Source: Zizania palustris (taxonomy: Eukaryota; Streptophyta; Magnoliopsida; Poales; Poaceae). Taken from it: a stretch of DNA of 64,000 nt. Position numbers and translations under genes: made by a program. Positions 1-12,100 of the stretch are shown here, in pieces. The stretch spans positions 16,831,116 through 16,895,115 of the forward strand of contig JAAALK010000082.1 of the NCBI GenBank assembly GCA_019279435.1. Reading direction: 5' to 3'. The notes beneath the pieces are model-generated. The model was given only the letters and a program-made list of their open reading frames with translations, did not search any database and had not been told where the DNA came from. Positions within the stretch are counted from its first letter, which is position 1, and each line of letters opens with the position of its first letter.

Positions 1-153
1 TGCAATGATTTCATTAGTGATAAAAACGTAAGTAGTGTAATGAAACCTATGCATCACCCATTTCGGACCAACATGTCTCACACGTGTCATGCGTGTGAGA
101 TGTGTAGGTCCAAAATTGTCCCTTTTTGGACAGCCTCGGAGTGGGTGACATAG

Positions 154-307
154 CGTGGTATTTATGATGAGCCATGAATCCGAATGTGATTTTAGTATTA
201 TAACCTTGTTGTTCTCCATTGCACCATTATCAAGCATGCAATTGGAGAACAACAGGGTTATGCTGCTGAAATTTGGTCTGAACTCATGACTCATCAAAAA
301 TACCATG
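154..307. repeat. Long imperfect hairpin upstream of the CACTA transposase remnant
   Basis: Two arms of about 69 bases (about 154-222 and 237-307) are inverted copies around a loop of about 14 bases. Outer arms read GTGGTATTTATGATGAG and, inverted, ATGGTATTTTTGATGAG; inner arms share GTTGTTCTCCA. Pairing looks about 80 percent. A smaller perfect 9-base inverted repeat, TCTCACACG, lies at 76-84 and 92-100. This may be a foldback element, part of the CACTA subterminal region, or a small-RNA precursor. No coding capacity is seen in 1-430. Confidence 0.7.
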
Positions 308-430
308 TTCTGTCGGTCACTCTTGGGTAGATTTAGGAAATATATTTTCCTATAGACATAGGGGTGTGGTATATAGAAATGTCTGGTACTTATGATGCAT
401 TCTCAATTGAATGAATGTTTTGCCTCTAGA

Positions 431-3349
431 ATGGCTGAGAACCGACGGTGAATGTATAGTTGTTGGAATAAAAGTGGAGATCACTCGAAGGAGTGGATGA
501 TCAACACTAAAAAAATTATTAACCATGCATTTGTTTTGACAAAGGAAAGTGGCGTGAGGTGCCCATGCATGAAGTGCATAAATTCTCTTTGGCAAGACAA
601 GAGAACGTTGTCACTGTACATTTGCAAGTATGGTTTTTTGCTAGGTTATGAAGTATGGGTGCACCATAGTGAGACAATTCATGAAAAATGATATTAATAG
701 CGGAAGAAGATGATAGCACGACTGACGATAGGATGGATGAGATGCTTGATGCTATATGACCAGAGTTTGAAATAAACCCGGAGGATCCTCCTACACCGGA
801 GGTTCAAAAGCTTTTTGACATCCTTAGAGCTTCAAAAGAGTCGTTTTATGAGCACACCACAGTAAGTGTCCTCGTTTTCATGACTCGGTTTATGGCCATT
901 AAGTCGAAGTTTGCATTCTCCAATAATTGTTACAAGAAGCTCGTGAACCTGATCAGTGATGTTCTTCCTATGAACCATAAGATGTCAAAAGACATATACC
1001 AGTCAAAAAATGCTTTCTACTCTCGGTATGGAGTATGAGAAGATTGATGTGTGTCAAGATAACTACATGCTTTTCTAGAAAGAACACAAGAATGACATAT
1101 ATTGCTTAAAATGTGGTAAACTAAGGTTTGTAGAGGTCATAAATGAAGACGGTGAAAATGTGACAACAGATATTGCTCATAAGCAACTTCGTTACATGCC
1201 TCTTACACCTCGGGTGAAATGATTGTTTCTCTCAAAGAAAACCGCTAGGTATATGAGATGGCATAAGGAAGGTGTACATGAGAATGACCAAGTAATGGTG
1301 CACCCATCTGATGGTGAGGTATGAAAGGCTCTAGATGATTTTGACGCAGACTTCGCTAGGGATGCGAGGAATGTTCGCATCGGGTTGGCAACAGATGGAT
1401 TCATGCCTTTTAATGTAACCGCGTCATCGTACTCTTGTTGGTCTATCTTTGCTATTCCATACAACCTACCACCTTCATTTTGCATGAAATATGAATTTAT
1501 GTCCGTGTGTCTCATTATACCTGGTCTAGAGCATCCTGGAACATGCCCCAACATGATGTTGAAGCCCTTAATTGAAGAGTTGAAACAATTGTGGAAAGGA
1601 TTTGAAGCATATGACTATGACCAAAAGCAAAAAATTCAATCTTTGAGTTGTGTATCTGTGGTTGGTCCACGATTTTATGGCATACTATCATGGAAGGCTG
1701 ACATGTCTGATATGTGGTAAGGACATAGATTGTTTCCGTCTTAACTTTGGGGGGGATTTGTTACTTTGATTGTCATATATGCTTTTTGCCCATGAATCAC
1801 CCATTTAAGTTGCAGAGGAACATTTTCAAGAAAGACAATGTTGTCATAAAGGGACCGCCAAGACGTTTAAGCGGTCTAGATATCGTTGATATGCTGAATG
1901 AGTTGGTCCTTAATGAAAATAGGGATGAATTTATAGGATTCGGAACCGAACATAACTGGACCCACATATGTGCCTTATGGGAACTATCGTATGTCAAATC
2001 GCTAATTCTGATGCACAACATTGACGTCATGCATCAGGAATGTAATGTTGGTGAAGAGGAACATTTTCAAGAAAGACAATGTTGTCATAAAGGGACCGCC
2101 AAGACGTTTAAGCGGTCTAGATATCGTTGATATGCTGAATGAGTTTGTCCTTAATGAAAATGGGGATGAATTTGTAGGATTCGAAACCGAACATAACTAG
2201 ACCACACATATGTGCCTTATGGCAACTATCGTATGTCAAATCGCTAATTTTGATGCACAACATTGACATCATGCATCAGGAATGTAATGTTGGTGAAAGC
2301 ATTATAAACGCATGCATGGATTTTGCGGATAGGACAAAAGATAATCTAAAGGCAAGAAGAGATTTAGCTGAGATTTGTAATCGACCAAACCTTGAGTTGA
2401 CAAATAGTGGTGGCAAGTCACGTGCCCCATTTTTTTAAAAACCTAAAGAAAAGAAACAAGTAATGAGGTGGTTGAAAAATTTGAAATTCCTAGATGGTTA
2501 CACCGCGGGATTTAGAAGAGTTGTGAACTTGAAGACATGGAAGTTAAATGGATTGAAAAGTCACGATTACCACATAATAATGGAAAGACTCCTTCTTGTA
2601 ATGTTTCGCGGATACTTGAATGATGATGTGTGGAAGGCGTTAGTTGAGCTGAGCCATTTTTATAGACAAATTTGTGTTAAATAAATTAAGAAAAAGATGA
2701 TGGAAAAGTTGGAGAAAGAGACACTGGTGCTTTTATGTAAATTGGAAAAAATATTCCCTCCAGGATTCTTCAATCCAATACAGCATTTACTGATTCATCT
2801 TCTATATGAAGCTAAGGTAGGTGGCCCTATACAATATAGGTGGATTTATCATATTGAAAGGTCCCTAAAGAAGCTTAGAGCGATGGTTGGCAATAAGCCA
2901 GAGTTAATGGTTGCATCGCGGAATAATTTAAATTAAAAGAGATAGTATACTTCGCTGAGCATCACAATGTCAACACACCTACTATGCAGTACCATGTGGA
3001 TGAAGACAACCCTTGTAGTGATATTCAATTTTTTCAGTGGAATGGTATAACTGTCAGTGTCTCCACAACATATTATGTAACTCATGAAGAATGAACATAT
3101 GACTTTCTCTATATGCACTCAAATATCAAAGATATGAAACAATATTTTCACGTAAGTAATTGGTTTTTAGTTTTATATTTTAATGATGATGGTTCATAGC
3201 TTGTTTGTTTACCTATTGTATGTTTGATTCGAAATACTTGATGTTTGGTTGTCAACCAACGGAGAAGCAATTAGATAAGCTGTGTCGGGAAGGAATAAAT
3301 GGAGGACCTAGTTTCCTCACTTGATTCAGAGAATATGTAAATCCTTACC
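431..3349 (+). pseudogene. CACTA tnp2-type transposase, degraded, split by element T
   Basis: TNP2 proteins cut and join the ends of CACTA transposons. The likely original start is the ATG at 431; a TGA follows within about 20 bases. A transposase-associated zinc-binding region follows (452-691, cysteine motif RCPCMKC). The transposase core fragments lie at about 760-1060, 1090-1720 and 1750-2440. A DUF4218-like region spans about 2463-2936 (PIQHLLIHLLYEA). A downstream module near 3265-3340 reads KLCREGINGGPSFLT. Many stops and frameshifts interrupt it, and a 241 bp tandem duplication lies in the core, so it cannot encode a working enzyme. Near 3338 a GT begins what looks like an intron, within which T inserted. 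Confidence 0.8.
1815..2296 (+). repeat. 241 bp direct tandem duplication within the tnp2 remnant
   Basis: Bases 1815-2055 are repeated at 2056-2296 with a constant offset of 241 and a few substitutions. Both copies encode the same transposase stretch (GPPRRLSGLDIVDML and HNIDVMHQECNVGE or a close variant). Because 241 is not a multiple of three, the duplication shifts the frame. It therefore arose after, or caused, loss of function. Confidence 0.9.
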
Positions 3350-3844
3350 TGTTGGCGTAAAAGATTACGCTAACAGGTTTCTGTAGAAAAGAAACTAACA
3401 AACGAAGTGTTTGCGAAGCAAACTGTTCTAAGCCTCCGAAAGGATAATAACTTAGAATAGTTCGAAAGTGTGTATTGATTCACTTGTAATCGGTCTCTAT
3501 TACAGGGTGAAATGGGGGGTATTTATAGGCCCAAACATTAAGGAAAAGACCTATTTACCCCTCTATTACAACCGACATTAAGGAAACTATTTGGTTTCCT
3601 TAATAGGGCTAAAATGGTAAAAGACTAATCTAATAGGATAGAAGATAAGTCTTCCATCTTAGCTGGCAGAAAAGATCCTGAAGGGCTTTGGTTCGAAGAC
3701 ATACTTCGAACCAATGCCTGCCTTCGGGCTTCGAACCAGGCTTCGAGCATCTTCGAAGATGGCCTTCGGACAATCTTCGAACTGGTTGGCTGTCTTCATG
3801 CTGTTCTGGAAATAACCCCGAAGATGGGATATTTTCCCCCAACA
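3350..3844 (-). repeat. 3' LTR of element T
   Basis: It is 495 bp and matches 14609-15103 except at 3497. The minus-strand TATA box TATAAATA is at 3520-3527. A cluster of TTCGAA and CTTCGAAG words lies at about 3690-3785. It ends against the duplication TTACC at 3345-3349. Confidence 0.95.
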
Positions 3845-3854
3845 GTAGCCCCTC
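3845..3854 (-). other. Probable polypurine tract of element T
   Basis: On the minus strand, GAGGGGCTAC directly precedes the 3' LTR. Position and purine content fit the plus-strand priming site. It is short, so the exact limits are uncertain. Confidence 0.5.
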
Positions 3855-4173
3855 GAATACGCTTCTCCGTTTGACCTGTAACGTTAGGAGAGCAGTATAC
3901 GGAAAGAAAAGATAACCAATCATAGGGGTTATTGATTTTTGTTTTATCTTCGAAATATACGAAGACATGAACTTCGAATCAGTCATAAGGTAATTACTTT
4001 TCGAACTATCTTAGAACTGACTCAGGAAGTTCGAAAGTCTTTTTGGACTTAGAAAATATAGCCGTTAGTTTCTGTTTCTAACGGAGTTATTCGAGGCGTT
4101 ATTTTCGGAGGAAAATAACAGACGGGAATGCGAAAGGGCAGAGCCCAAACGGTAACAAACGGAAAGTTTAGGC

Positions 4174-4181
4174 TATAAATA
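4174..4181 (+). promoter_or_regulatory. TATA box of the plus-strand gene inside element T
   Basis: TATAAATA lies 119 bases upstream of the ATG at 4300. A start site about 30 bases downstream would give a 5' leader of roughly 95 bases. The box is outside the LTR, so the gene appears to have its own internal promoter. Confidence 0.6.
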
Positions 4182-4299
4182 AAGAACCTCAAAACTTTAC
4201 CGATTACCTTTTTACTGCTTCTTCTCAATCGAAAACTTTTTAGCCCTTTGAGTTCTTGAGCCCTAGCCTCCATTCTCTCAGATCGATCCAGCAGTTGCG

Positions 4300-7200
4300 A
4301 TGGCGAAGACCAAAGGTTCTGCACCTCCTTCGACCTTGGCTCGTCAACAAGCGGCCGCGGCAGCGGCTGCGGCAACAGTGACGGCGACGCCTTCGATGCA
4401 GGCGACAACTTCCATGGCGGCAAAGGGAAAAAATCCCCAAATCCCCGATGTCCAAGGTCTGTGCCCACCCTCAACCAAGTACTTGGATCAATCTTTTGAG
4501 TTGGGGCGGTCTACCTGCAAGAAAGAGTCTTTGGCAATCACAGCGGGGGGAAATATTAGTAATGGAGTTATGATTCGGAAACCAGGCAAAGAATCAATTC
4601 CATCACCGAGACCCGGAGAAGTTGTAGTGTTCGAAGCTTTTTTCGAAGCAGGCTTAGGCCTCCCCGCTGTAGATTTCTTGGCTGAAGTCCTCGACTTGTT
4701 TCATGTAACCCTCCCCCAGCTGTCTCCGAATGCTGTAGCCAGATTAGCTATCTTCGAGTGGGCACTAAGAGCCGAAGGTTGTGAGGGGAGGGCTGAAATC
4801 TTCGCTGCGCTACATAGAGCAACTTGTCAGCCAAAGACCTTCGTAGGCTCCGGAGGTGAGAAGGTGGTGGTTTCCTTCGGAAGCATCAATTTTAGGCTTC
4901 GTGATGAATATGCCCTGCAATTCCCTGCTAAGGCCATCAATGCTAGATGGTACATCGATTGGGTTCTGAGGTGGTTTTATGCCGAAGTTGGAGTGAGTAG
5001 TCCTCTGGCCGGTCCCCTCAAGGAAATCCAGTTCCGGAAGGAAGCCTTAGTGCAACCCGACGAAGGCCAACTCGAGGCTCGCCTCAACTTGCTTCAGAAA
5101 ATTAGCAGAAGGTTGAGCATGCGGGACTTAGCCGAAGAATTCCTCGGACTTCAAATTCCTCCGTTGATGGCCAACTGGCCTATCGCCTTCGAGGATGACT
5201 CGGAAGGCGGTCTTCGCAAAATAAGCTATACTTCGAGCCCTGCAGGTAACTTCGAAACCAACATGCATAGTACATATTTACTTCGAAGAAAAATTAACTT
5301 GAATTATTTTTTAGCTTCTTCAGCCCCTATTACTTCAGAGCAAATTGTAAGGGCTTCGGAGAAGATTTTGGGTGCTCCGACTCCGTCAGAAAAAGAATGG
5401 CGAATCAAATTAGTCGGAAGTTGGGAGCGTTTTAACAGAGTATGGGGAATGCTGGAGTTGACTCCACCCCCTCTGATGGATTGGGTGCCTCAGGAGAAAG
5501 GCCCCAAGAAAAGAGTAGCTGAAGCCGGAGCTTCAGGTTCAGCAAAGACTCCGGTGAAGAAGGTGGCTCGAAAACCTAAAAATCTCGCACCTTTGGATCC
5601 TGCTCCTTCAAGCTCAAGAACCTCACTTTCTGGTTCTAAAGAGGATGAAGGTATTTTATTAGTAAAATTAATTGATGAAGATGCAACTCAACGAAGTATT
5701 CTCATTGAAGATACTGCAGGTATTCCGGAGCCTCAAGCCAACATCGAAGAAGTAAGAGCTCCGGATACTCAGGAAGAACAATTCGAAGCCCCTATGGGTA
5801 TAAATGAGGCCGAAGTGCCTGCGAACATACCGGAGTCTAGAGACAATACTGATCAACCAATGACTTCGGTAGTTCAGGAAGACATAACTCAGCCCGGAGT
5901 TCCTGTGGATGAAAGTGGAGTCGAAGTCACTATGGCTTCGATTCTCGAAGAAGTAACAAGGACTCTTCAGGACGATGCTCCTGTAGTCCAAGATTTAACG
6001 GCTGATTCGGATGAGGACTACACTTTTGATCCTCCGATCAGTCCGGTACTCGACATTCCAGAGAATGTTGAAGGTAAATTTTGCTTAATTCTTATCAATT
6101 TTTGCAAAATTATACAATGTGTAATATTTTTGTTTTTCCAGAGCCTCCTGTTGTCGAAGTATCCCTCGAAGATACAATTCAAAGACCTTCGACAACTTCA
6201 GGGCCACAACCGGGAGTTGCTCTACCGGGGCCTGGAAGAGGAAAAAGACACATCGAGCCTCTCCCTGCTCAAGGATCGACTTCATCTGAGTCAACAGACG
6301 AAAGTGAATCGACTGAGGGGAGGCCATCTTCTGAAGTTCCAAGGGCCTCGGAAGAGCCCTCCGGACCTTCGCTAAGCAGGGCTGACCAGAAAGCTTCAAA
6401 ACTGCTTCCTCTCATAACTCCTTTTTTGGAGGAGAAAACCGGGCTTGGGACTTTGGTTAAACCTTTGGGTGAAGCCAGTCGCCAAGTCGGGGAAACTGAA
6501 CTGGTAGCCCGCTTAAGCAGAGTGAAGGGTTCGGAGCTTAACCTTGCTGTGGAAAGAGCAGCTTATCAGGTATAAAGCATCTTCGAACCAAATGGCAAAT
6601 TACATATGAATAATTTCTTATTTCATTTTTTCTTTTTTCTTAGCAAGCAGTCTTAGCCCGCGCTGCAGCTTTATCAAACGAAAACGAAATTGCTCAACTT
6701 CGGGAAGAGAACGAAACTCTTCAAAGGAATTTTAACTTCTCCGAAGGTCGAGTAGCTCAAATGGACAATGTAATCTTAGCAGAGCGAAGGGCTAGGCAAA
6801 GCTTGGAGGCTGCAAAGAAAGAGCTCGAAGCAGAAAGAATTGTGCTTCGAGCGGAGATTGAAAGACTGCGGACGGAGGATGCTGCGAAGGGCTCCGCACT
6901 TATAAAGCTACAAGAAGAGGCTGGCCAACTCCGGACTCAAAAGAATGTTTTGACTACGGAGAACGCTAGAATCTCCGGAGTTTTGGCTGAAACAACTTCG
7001 GCCAAGGATGTGCTTATTGAAGAAAAGGTTAAGTCTGAGAAGGTGGCTTCGGAGGTCATCGAACAAATGTTAGGTGTCTTGGAGTACTTCGGTACTACTG
7101 GATCACTACCTTCGGATGACAATGTAACTCTGCTGCGCCGGCTAAAGAGGATCCAAGGAGCAGCGAAGCAAATGAAAACGGCAGGCATACGTTATGGAGA

Positions 7201-8036
7201 ACTCTCCGGACAAGTGTCTGCCCTTGGAATACTTCGCTACTACGAGGATTTGGGCCGAACAATCACTCCGAGCGCAGAGGGCTCTATCATCTTCGACGAC
7301 GACCGACTTCTAAAACCTTCCGAAGGTGTAGCTGCTGCTTGGCGAGCCTTCCAGACTTCGTGGAGAGCCGAAGGTCGATCTGCGATCAAGGCTTGGATTG
7401 ATGAAGGCCAACGCCAAAAGCAAGTTCGGAGTCAAGCTTCGAGCAGTCAGCCTCCTCCGAACCCGCAGGTTTAGGAATATTTAGGATTTTTTTGATTATG
7501 TAAAGCTGATGCTTGTAAATATTTATCAATGAAAATCTTGTTTGTCATATTTTTAGGCTTTGCCTCTTATGGAAGATATCGAAGTGTTAGAACTTAACAG
7601 CGAACTTCGCTCACTGTGGAACACCTTCGAACTTCTAAAGAGTTATAAGCGTCCTCGATTCCTTATCCCTCGAGATGACTCCGGCGTTATTGCGCCCGAA
7701 GTAATCAAAGACGTATTGTCTTATATTAAAGAGGAAGATAAAGAGAGCGACGCAAACACCTCGTCTTCTGAAGACACTAACTGGTCGGAAGACGAAGGTG
7801 AAGCCCAAAATAAAAGATCTGAAGATCTCAGAAGCTGGGAGAGAAGCCCCGAGCGGCTTCGAACTTGGGCCGAGCTTCAACAAGAACAGAAGGATTTTAG
7901 AGCTTCGAAGGGGAGGAGGAGAGTTAAACGTAAAGTTCTTAGAACTTCCGATGTTGGAACTAGTCGTTCCACCCCTGGCTCTCGGGACCGAAGAGGTCTC
8001 CGATTCCTTCTTGGTATAGATACCAATTTTTTATAA
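4300..8036 (+). CDS. Spliced antisense gene of element T, Transposase_28-like protein with coiled coil
   Basis: Exons are 4300-6073, 6142-6569, 6644-7468 and 7557-8036. Introns of 68, 74 and 88 bases all have GT-AG ends and T-rich acceptors, and joining them keeps one frame of 1169 codons including the stop. The ATG sits in a good context (gcgATGGcg). After an alanine-rich leader, residues about 105-200 (FEAGLGLP, then a leucine-rich stretch) resemble the domain called putative gypsy type transposon (Transposase_28), whose function is unknown. The middle is acidic and rich in Pro, Ser and Glu; exon 3 encodes a long coiled coil; exon 4 is charged. It runs tail to tail with gag-pol. Extra antisense ORFs are known in Tat-type elements. 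The domain name is recalled, not searched. Bases 5246-5314 may be a further, in-frame intron. Confidence 0.8.
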
Positions 8037-8410
8037 TGTAATCTGTAAATACATTTATTTCGATAATGAATGCCGATTTTAAAATTGTCTCCATATTACT
8101 AGCCCCTCTTTGGGTATAAGCAACTTCGAACTGTATTCAAAGATGGTTATGCGCAAAGAAAAAACTTCGGAGTACAATTTTTTCTTGGGGGTTCGGAGCC
8201 CCTCTGTCATTTTTAAAGATCTTTTGAAATCTTATGAAATATCTTCGACTATTTGCAGTCAGAAGAATGGTAACTTGGTACCTTTGTTTGCTTTTACGAA
8301 AGAAATCAATTAAGATAACTTCGAGGACATTTTAATGTCTTAAGAATTTTGTCGCTTTGGACTTATATGAACAGACATTCGGAGCTCATGGCTGAAATGC
8401 TGTTTTGCTT
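8037..8410. other. 3' flank of the antisense gene of element T
   Basis: This AT-rich spacer holds possible polyadenylation sequence near 8040-8075 (AATGTAATCTGTAAATA, then AATGAATG) for the plus-strand gene. A TTCGAA/TTCGGA-rich stretch without a convincing gene follows. Confidence 0.4.
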
Positions 8411-8900
8411 TAGCCACCTTCGGCTATTTTTGCAGAAGTCTACCAGCCGGAGCTTGGACTTCGTAGAAATTGTAGCCACCTTCGGCTATTTTTGCAGAAG
8501 TCTACCAGCCGGAGCTTGGACTTCGTAGAAATTGTAGCCACCTTCGGCTATTTTTGCAGAAGTCTACCAGCCGGAGCTTGGACTTCGTAGAAATTGTAGC
8601 CACCTTCGGCTATTTTTGCAGAAGTCTACCAGCCGGAGCTTGGACTTCGCAGAATTTGGCCACTTGGGCTCTTTTTTGCAAAAGTCTACCAGCCGGAGCT
8701 TGGACTTCGCAGAATTTGGCCACTTGGGCTCTTTTTTGCAGAAGTCTACCAGCCGGAGCTTGGACTTCGCAGAATTTGGCCACCTTCGGCTCTTTTTACA
8801 GAAGTCTGCAAGCTGCAGCTTGGACTCCGCAGATTTTGGCCACCTTCGGCTCTTTTTACGGAAGTCTACCAGCCGAAGCTTGGACTCCGTAGAATGTGGT
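8411..8900. repeat. Tandem array of eight 62/60 bp units in element T
   Basis: Units start at 8411, 8473, 8535, 8597, 8657, 8717, 8777 and 8837, with a decayed partial ninth near 8897. The first intervals are 62 bases and nearly identical; from 8597 they are 60 bases and more varied. Each unit holds CCACCTTCGGCT or CCACTTGGGCT and then CAGCCGGAGCTTGGACT. Open frames through the array are a by-product of the 60-base period. The array lies between the convergent 3' ends of the antisense gene and pol. Confidence 0.95.
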
Positions 8901-9149
8901 ATTGGCTCTTTTACGGATGCCTACAAGGTATCAGCTTGGGCTCCGGATGGATTTCAGCCACCACGCCGGAGGCTTCGACTTTATGGGTACGAAGTCCGGA
9001 AATACAGCCAGCTTGATGACACTTCCCTCTCGATCGACTTCCGTCCCAGCGCGTCCGCTCGGGAAACTAGGAGTGTCAAGGGGAAGGGCAAACCACTGGT
9101 GTATGTTTTATTAATTTAGAGGTGATTACAAGCAGATTACAAGGGGCCC

Positions 9150-12100
9150 CTATGCGAAGTATCGCTTTAGGTGCTCCGCATGCCAAGTATGTGCTAACTC
9201 TTCACCTTCTAAATTAGCTAATTTGAATGAACCAGGGCGCCCCGAGCGGACGATTAGATATGGACCTTCCCATTTATTGCCTAACTTCCCTGGTGCTATA
9301 ATGCTTCGTAGAACAAGATGACCCGGTCTTAACTCGCTGAGCTTAACCTTCGGGTCATACCAAGTCTTCGTCTGCTGATGATACTTTGATAAATTAGCTA
9401 CAGCTCGAAGCCTTGTCTCTTCTGACAAATCTAACGAAGCTTGTCTTTCTTCTTCGATGTCTGGTTCGGTGCTGCGAAGTGATCCTCCTTTGAGCTCCGT
9501 TGGAGTCATAGCTTCATCTCCGAATAGTAGTCTGAACGGAGTAAAACCTGTGGACCTTGTTTGCGTAGTCCGAATGGACCACAGAATCTTCGGAAGCTCT
9601 TCGGTCCACAGTCCCTTTGATAATCCTACTATTCTTCGATTTAGCCCTGATAAGATATTTCCATTGGCTCGCTCAACTGCTCCATTTGACTGAGGATGTC
9701 TCACTGCAGCAAAACATAGTTGAATGCCTAAGTCTTCGCAAAACTTCCTGAAGGGTTCTGCGTCGAACTGTGTTCCATTATCAACTGTGAGATATCTAGG
9801 CACTCCGAACCGGCAAATAATGTTTTTCCAGAAGAATTTCTGTACATTATTCGAAGTGATAGCTGTTAAGGGTTCTGCTTCCACCCACTTAGAGAAATAT
9901 TCAATAGCTACCACTGCGAACTTCAGATTTCCCTTTGCTAACGGAAAGGGACCAATTAGATCCATACCCCATCTGGCCATAGGCCATACCGGAGCAATGA
10001 CTTGAAGAGCTGTTGGTGGGCGATGACTCCGTCGACCCATCCATTGGCATCCTTGACAAGTGCGGACCAAGCTCTCCGCATCAGCTGTTATTGTGGGCCA
10101 ATAAAGCCCCTGGCGAAGTGTTTTTCCTGCCAGAGCTCTAGGGGCTAAATGACTTCCACAAAGGCCTTCGTGAATTTCTCGGAGAATTTCTTGGCCTTCG
10201 GCTTGAGATATACATCGGAGTAGAGGGGAACATACTCCGGCCTTGTATAATATACCGTTGATTAGCTGATAATTTCTTGCTCTGAGCTTTAATCTTGACA
10301 ATTGGGGCTCTTCGGGCAAATTTGTTCCTCCTTGCAAGAGTTCTATGATTGAATCTTTCCAATCTGCACTAGGAATGCAGAGAATCTCTGCAGAAGCAAC
10401 TTGTGGCACCGAAGGTATATTGAGCTCCTCATAGAAAGCTTCGTCAGGCACATCCACAGCTCCGGCAGCAGCCTTCGCTAAAATGTCCGCTTGCACGTTT
10501 TCAGCTCTTGGTATACTCCGAATGGAAATACCCTTGAAATGTGCTTCGATCTTGCGAATTTCTTCCAAATACTTTGCAAGCTGCGGATGTCGGACTTGAA
10601 AACTTTTGTCTACGTGCCCTGCTACTATCTGAGAATCTGTTTTTATAATTATTCTTGTAGCCCCTAGAGCACGTGCTTTCCGGAGTCCCAATAATATTCC
10701 TTCGTACTCCGCTATATTATTGGTAGACTTAAAGTTGAGTCTTGCGGAGTACATTGCTCTTTGTCCTGATGGAGAAATTAATACTGCCCCAATGCCTGCT
10801 CCGGATGCTTGGAAAGCCCCATCGGAGTAAATAGTCCAGACTCCGTCGTCTGATTTCTCCGGAGTCAACTTCGCAGGTGGAGTCCACTCTGCTACGAAGT
10901 CTGCTAGGACTTGAGATTTGATAGCTGTCCTTGCCAGGAAAGATATGCCGAAGGGTGCTAGTTCTACTGCCCACTTTCCAATTCTTCCAATGGAATCTTT
11001 GCTTCGGAGCATATCTCCTAAAGGATACGAAGTTGGTACAATTACATTGTGAGGCAAAAAATAATGTCTTAGCTTCCTCGAAGCCATTATCAGAGCATAA
11101 ACGAACTTTTCAAGTTCGGAGTATCTTGTCTTCGCTCCTGACAATGCTTCGGATACAAAATAGACAGGATTTTGGACCAACTTCCCATTGATATCAGCTT
11201 CTCTGACAAGGACTGCGCTGACTGCTGAGCCTGTGGCTGCAAGATACAGAAGTAGGGTTTCGTCCGCAATAGGTACCGTAAGTGTAGCAAGATTGCTGAG
11301 ATAATCTTTAATATCTTCGAAACTTTTCTGACACTCCGGTGTCCATGCAAAAACTTCGGACCCTTTCAAAGCTTTAAAAATTGGCAAACTCCTCTCCGCA
11401 GATCTTGATAAAAACCTGCTAAGTGCGGCCAGACGTCCAGTTAGCTTTTGCACTTGCTTTAAATTCTCGGGAGGAGCCATCTTCTGCAGCGCAGTTATTT
11501 GAGTAGGGCTAGCTTCAATTCCCCTGCTTGAAACTAAGTACCCTAACAACTTTCCAGCCTTAGCTCCGAATATACATTTTTCGGGGTTAAGGCGGATCCC
11601 ACATGCCCGAAGGCTATTGAATGTTTCTGCTAAGTCTAGGCTATGTTGGTGCTTTAAAGCACTCTTTATTACAATATCATCCATATAGGCCTCCACATTG
11701 CGACCTAGTTGATGACCTAGAGCCTTAGCAACTAATCTTGAAAAAGTAGCCCCGGCATTTCTTAGGCCGAAGGGCATTCTTACATAGCAGAAGACTCCCG
11801 AAGGAGTTACAAAGCTCGTCTTGATTTCATCTTCGCGCTTCAACCATATTTGATGATAGCCGGAATACGCGTCGAGGAAGCTTAGTAACTCCGAACCTGC
11901 AGTGGAGTCAACTAGTTGATCAATTCGGGGCATGGGGTAGGGGTCACGTGGGCACGCTTTATTCAAAGATGTGAAATCAATGCACATGCGCCACTTTCCG
12001 GAGGACTTCTTCCTGACGAAGACTGGGTTTGCTAGCCATTCTGTATGGGCCACTTCTCTGATAATCCCAGCCTTCAACAGTTTTTCAACTTCGTCCTTAG

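Larger units (their letters stand above)
1..3349 (+). mobile_element. CACTA (En/Spm-type) DNA transposon remnant, left part
   Basis: The stretch carries pieces of a TNP2-type transposase and associated domains in the expected order on the plus strand. It is interrupted after 3349 by gypsy element T and resumes at 15104. Neither CACTA terminus was found: the left end is outside the window or unrecognisable. The assignment rests on protein similarity recalled from the family, not on terminal repeats. Confidence 0.75.

Noticed and set aside
6085..6399. Minus-strand frame opposite the antisense gene of T
   Set aside because: It is a shadow of exon 2 and spans an intron; it has no domain.
8411..8900. 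CRISPR-like regular repeat spacing
   Set aside because: The units are contiguous tandem repeats without unique spacers, in a plant retrotransposon.
8554..9119. Open frames of about 112 and 167 codons with repeated SRSLDFAEFGHL-type peptides
   Set aside because: They are the 60-base tandem units read in frame; period and composition explain them, and no start or domain supports a gene.
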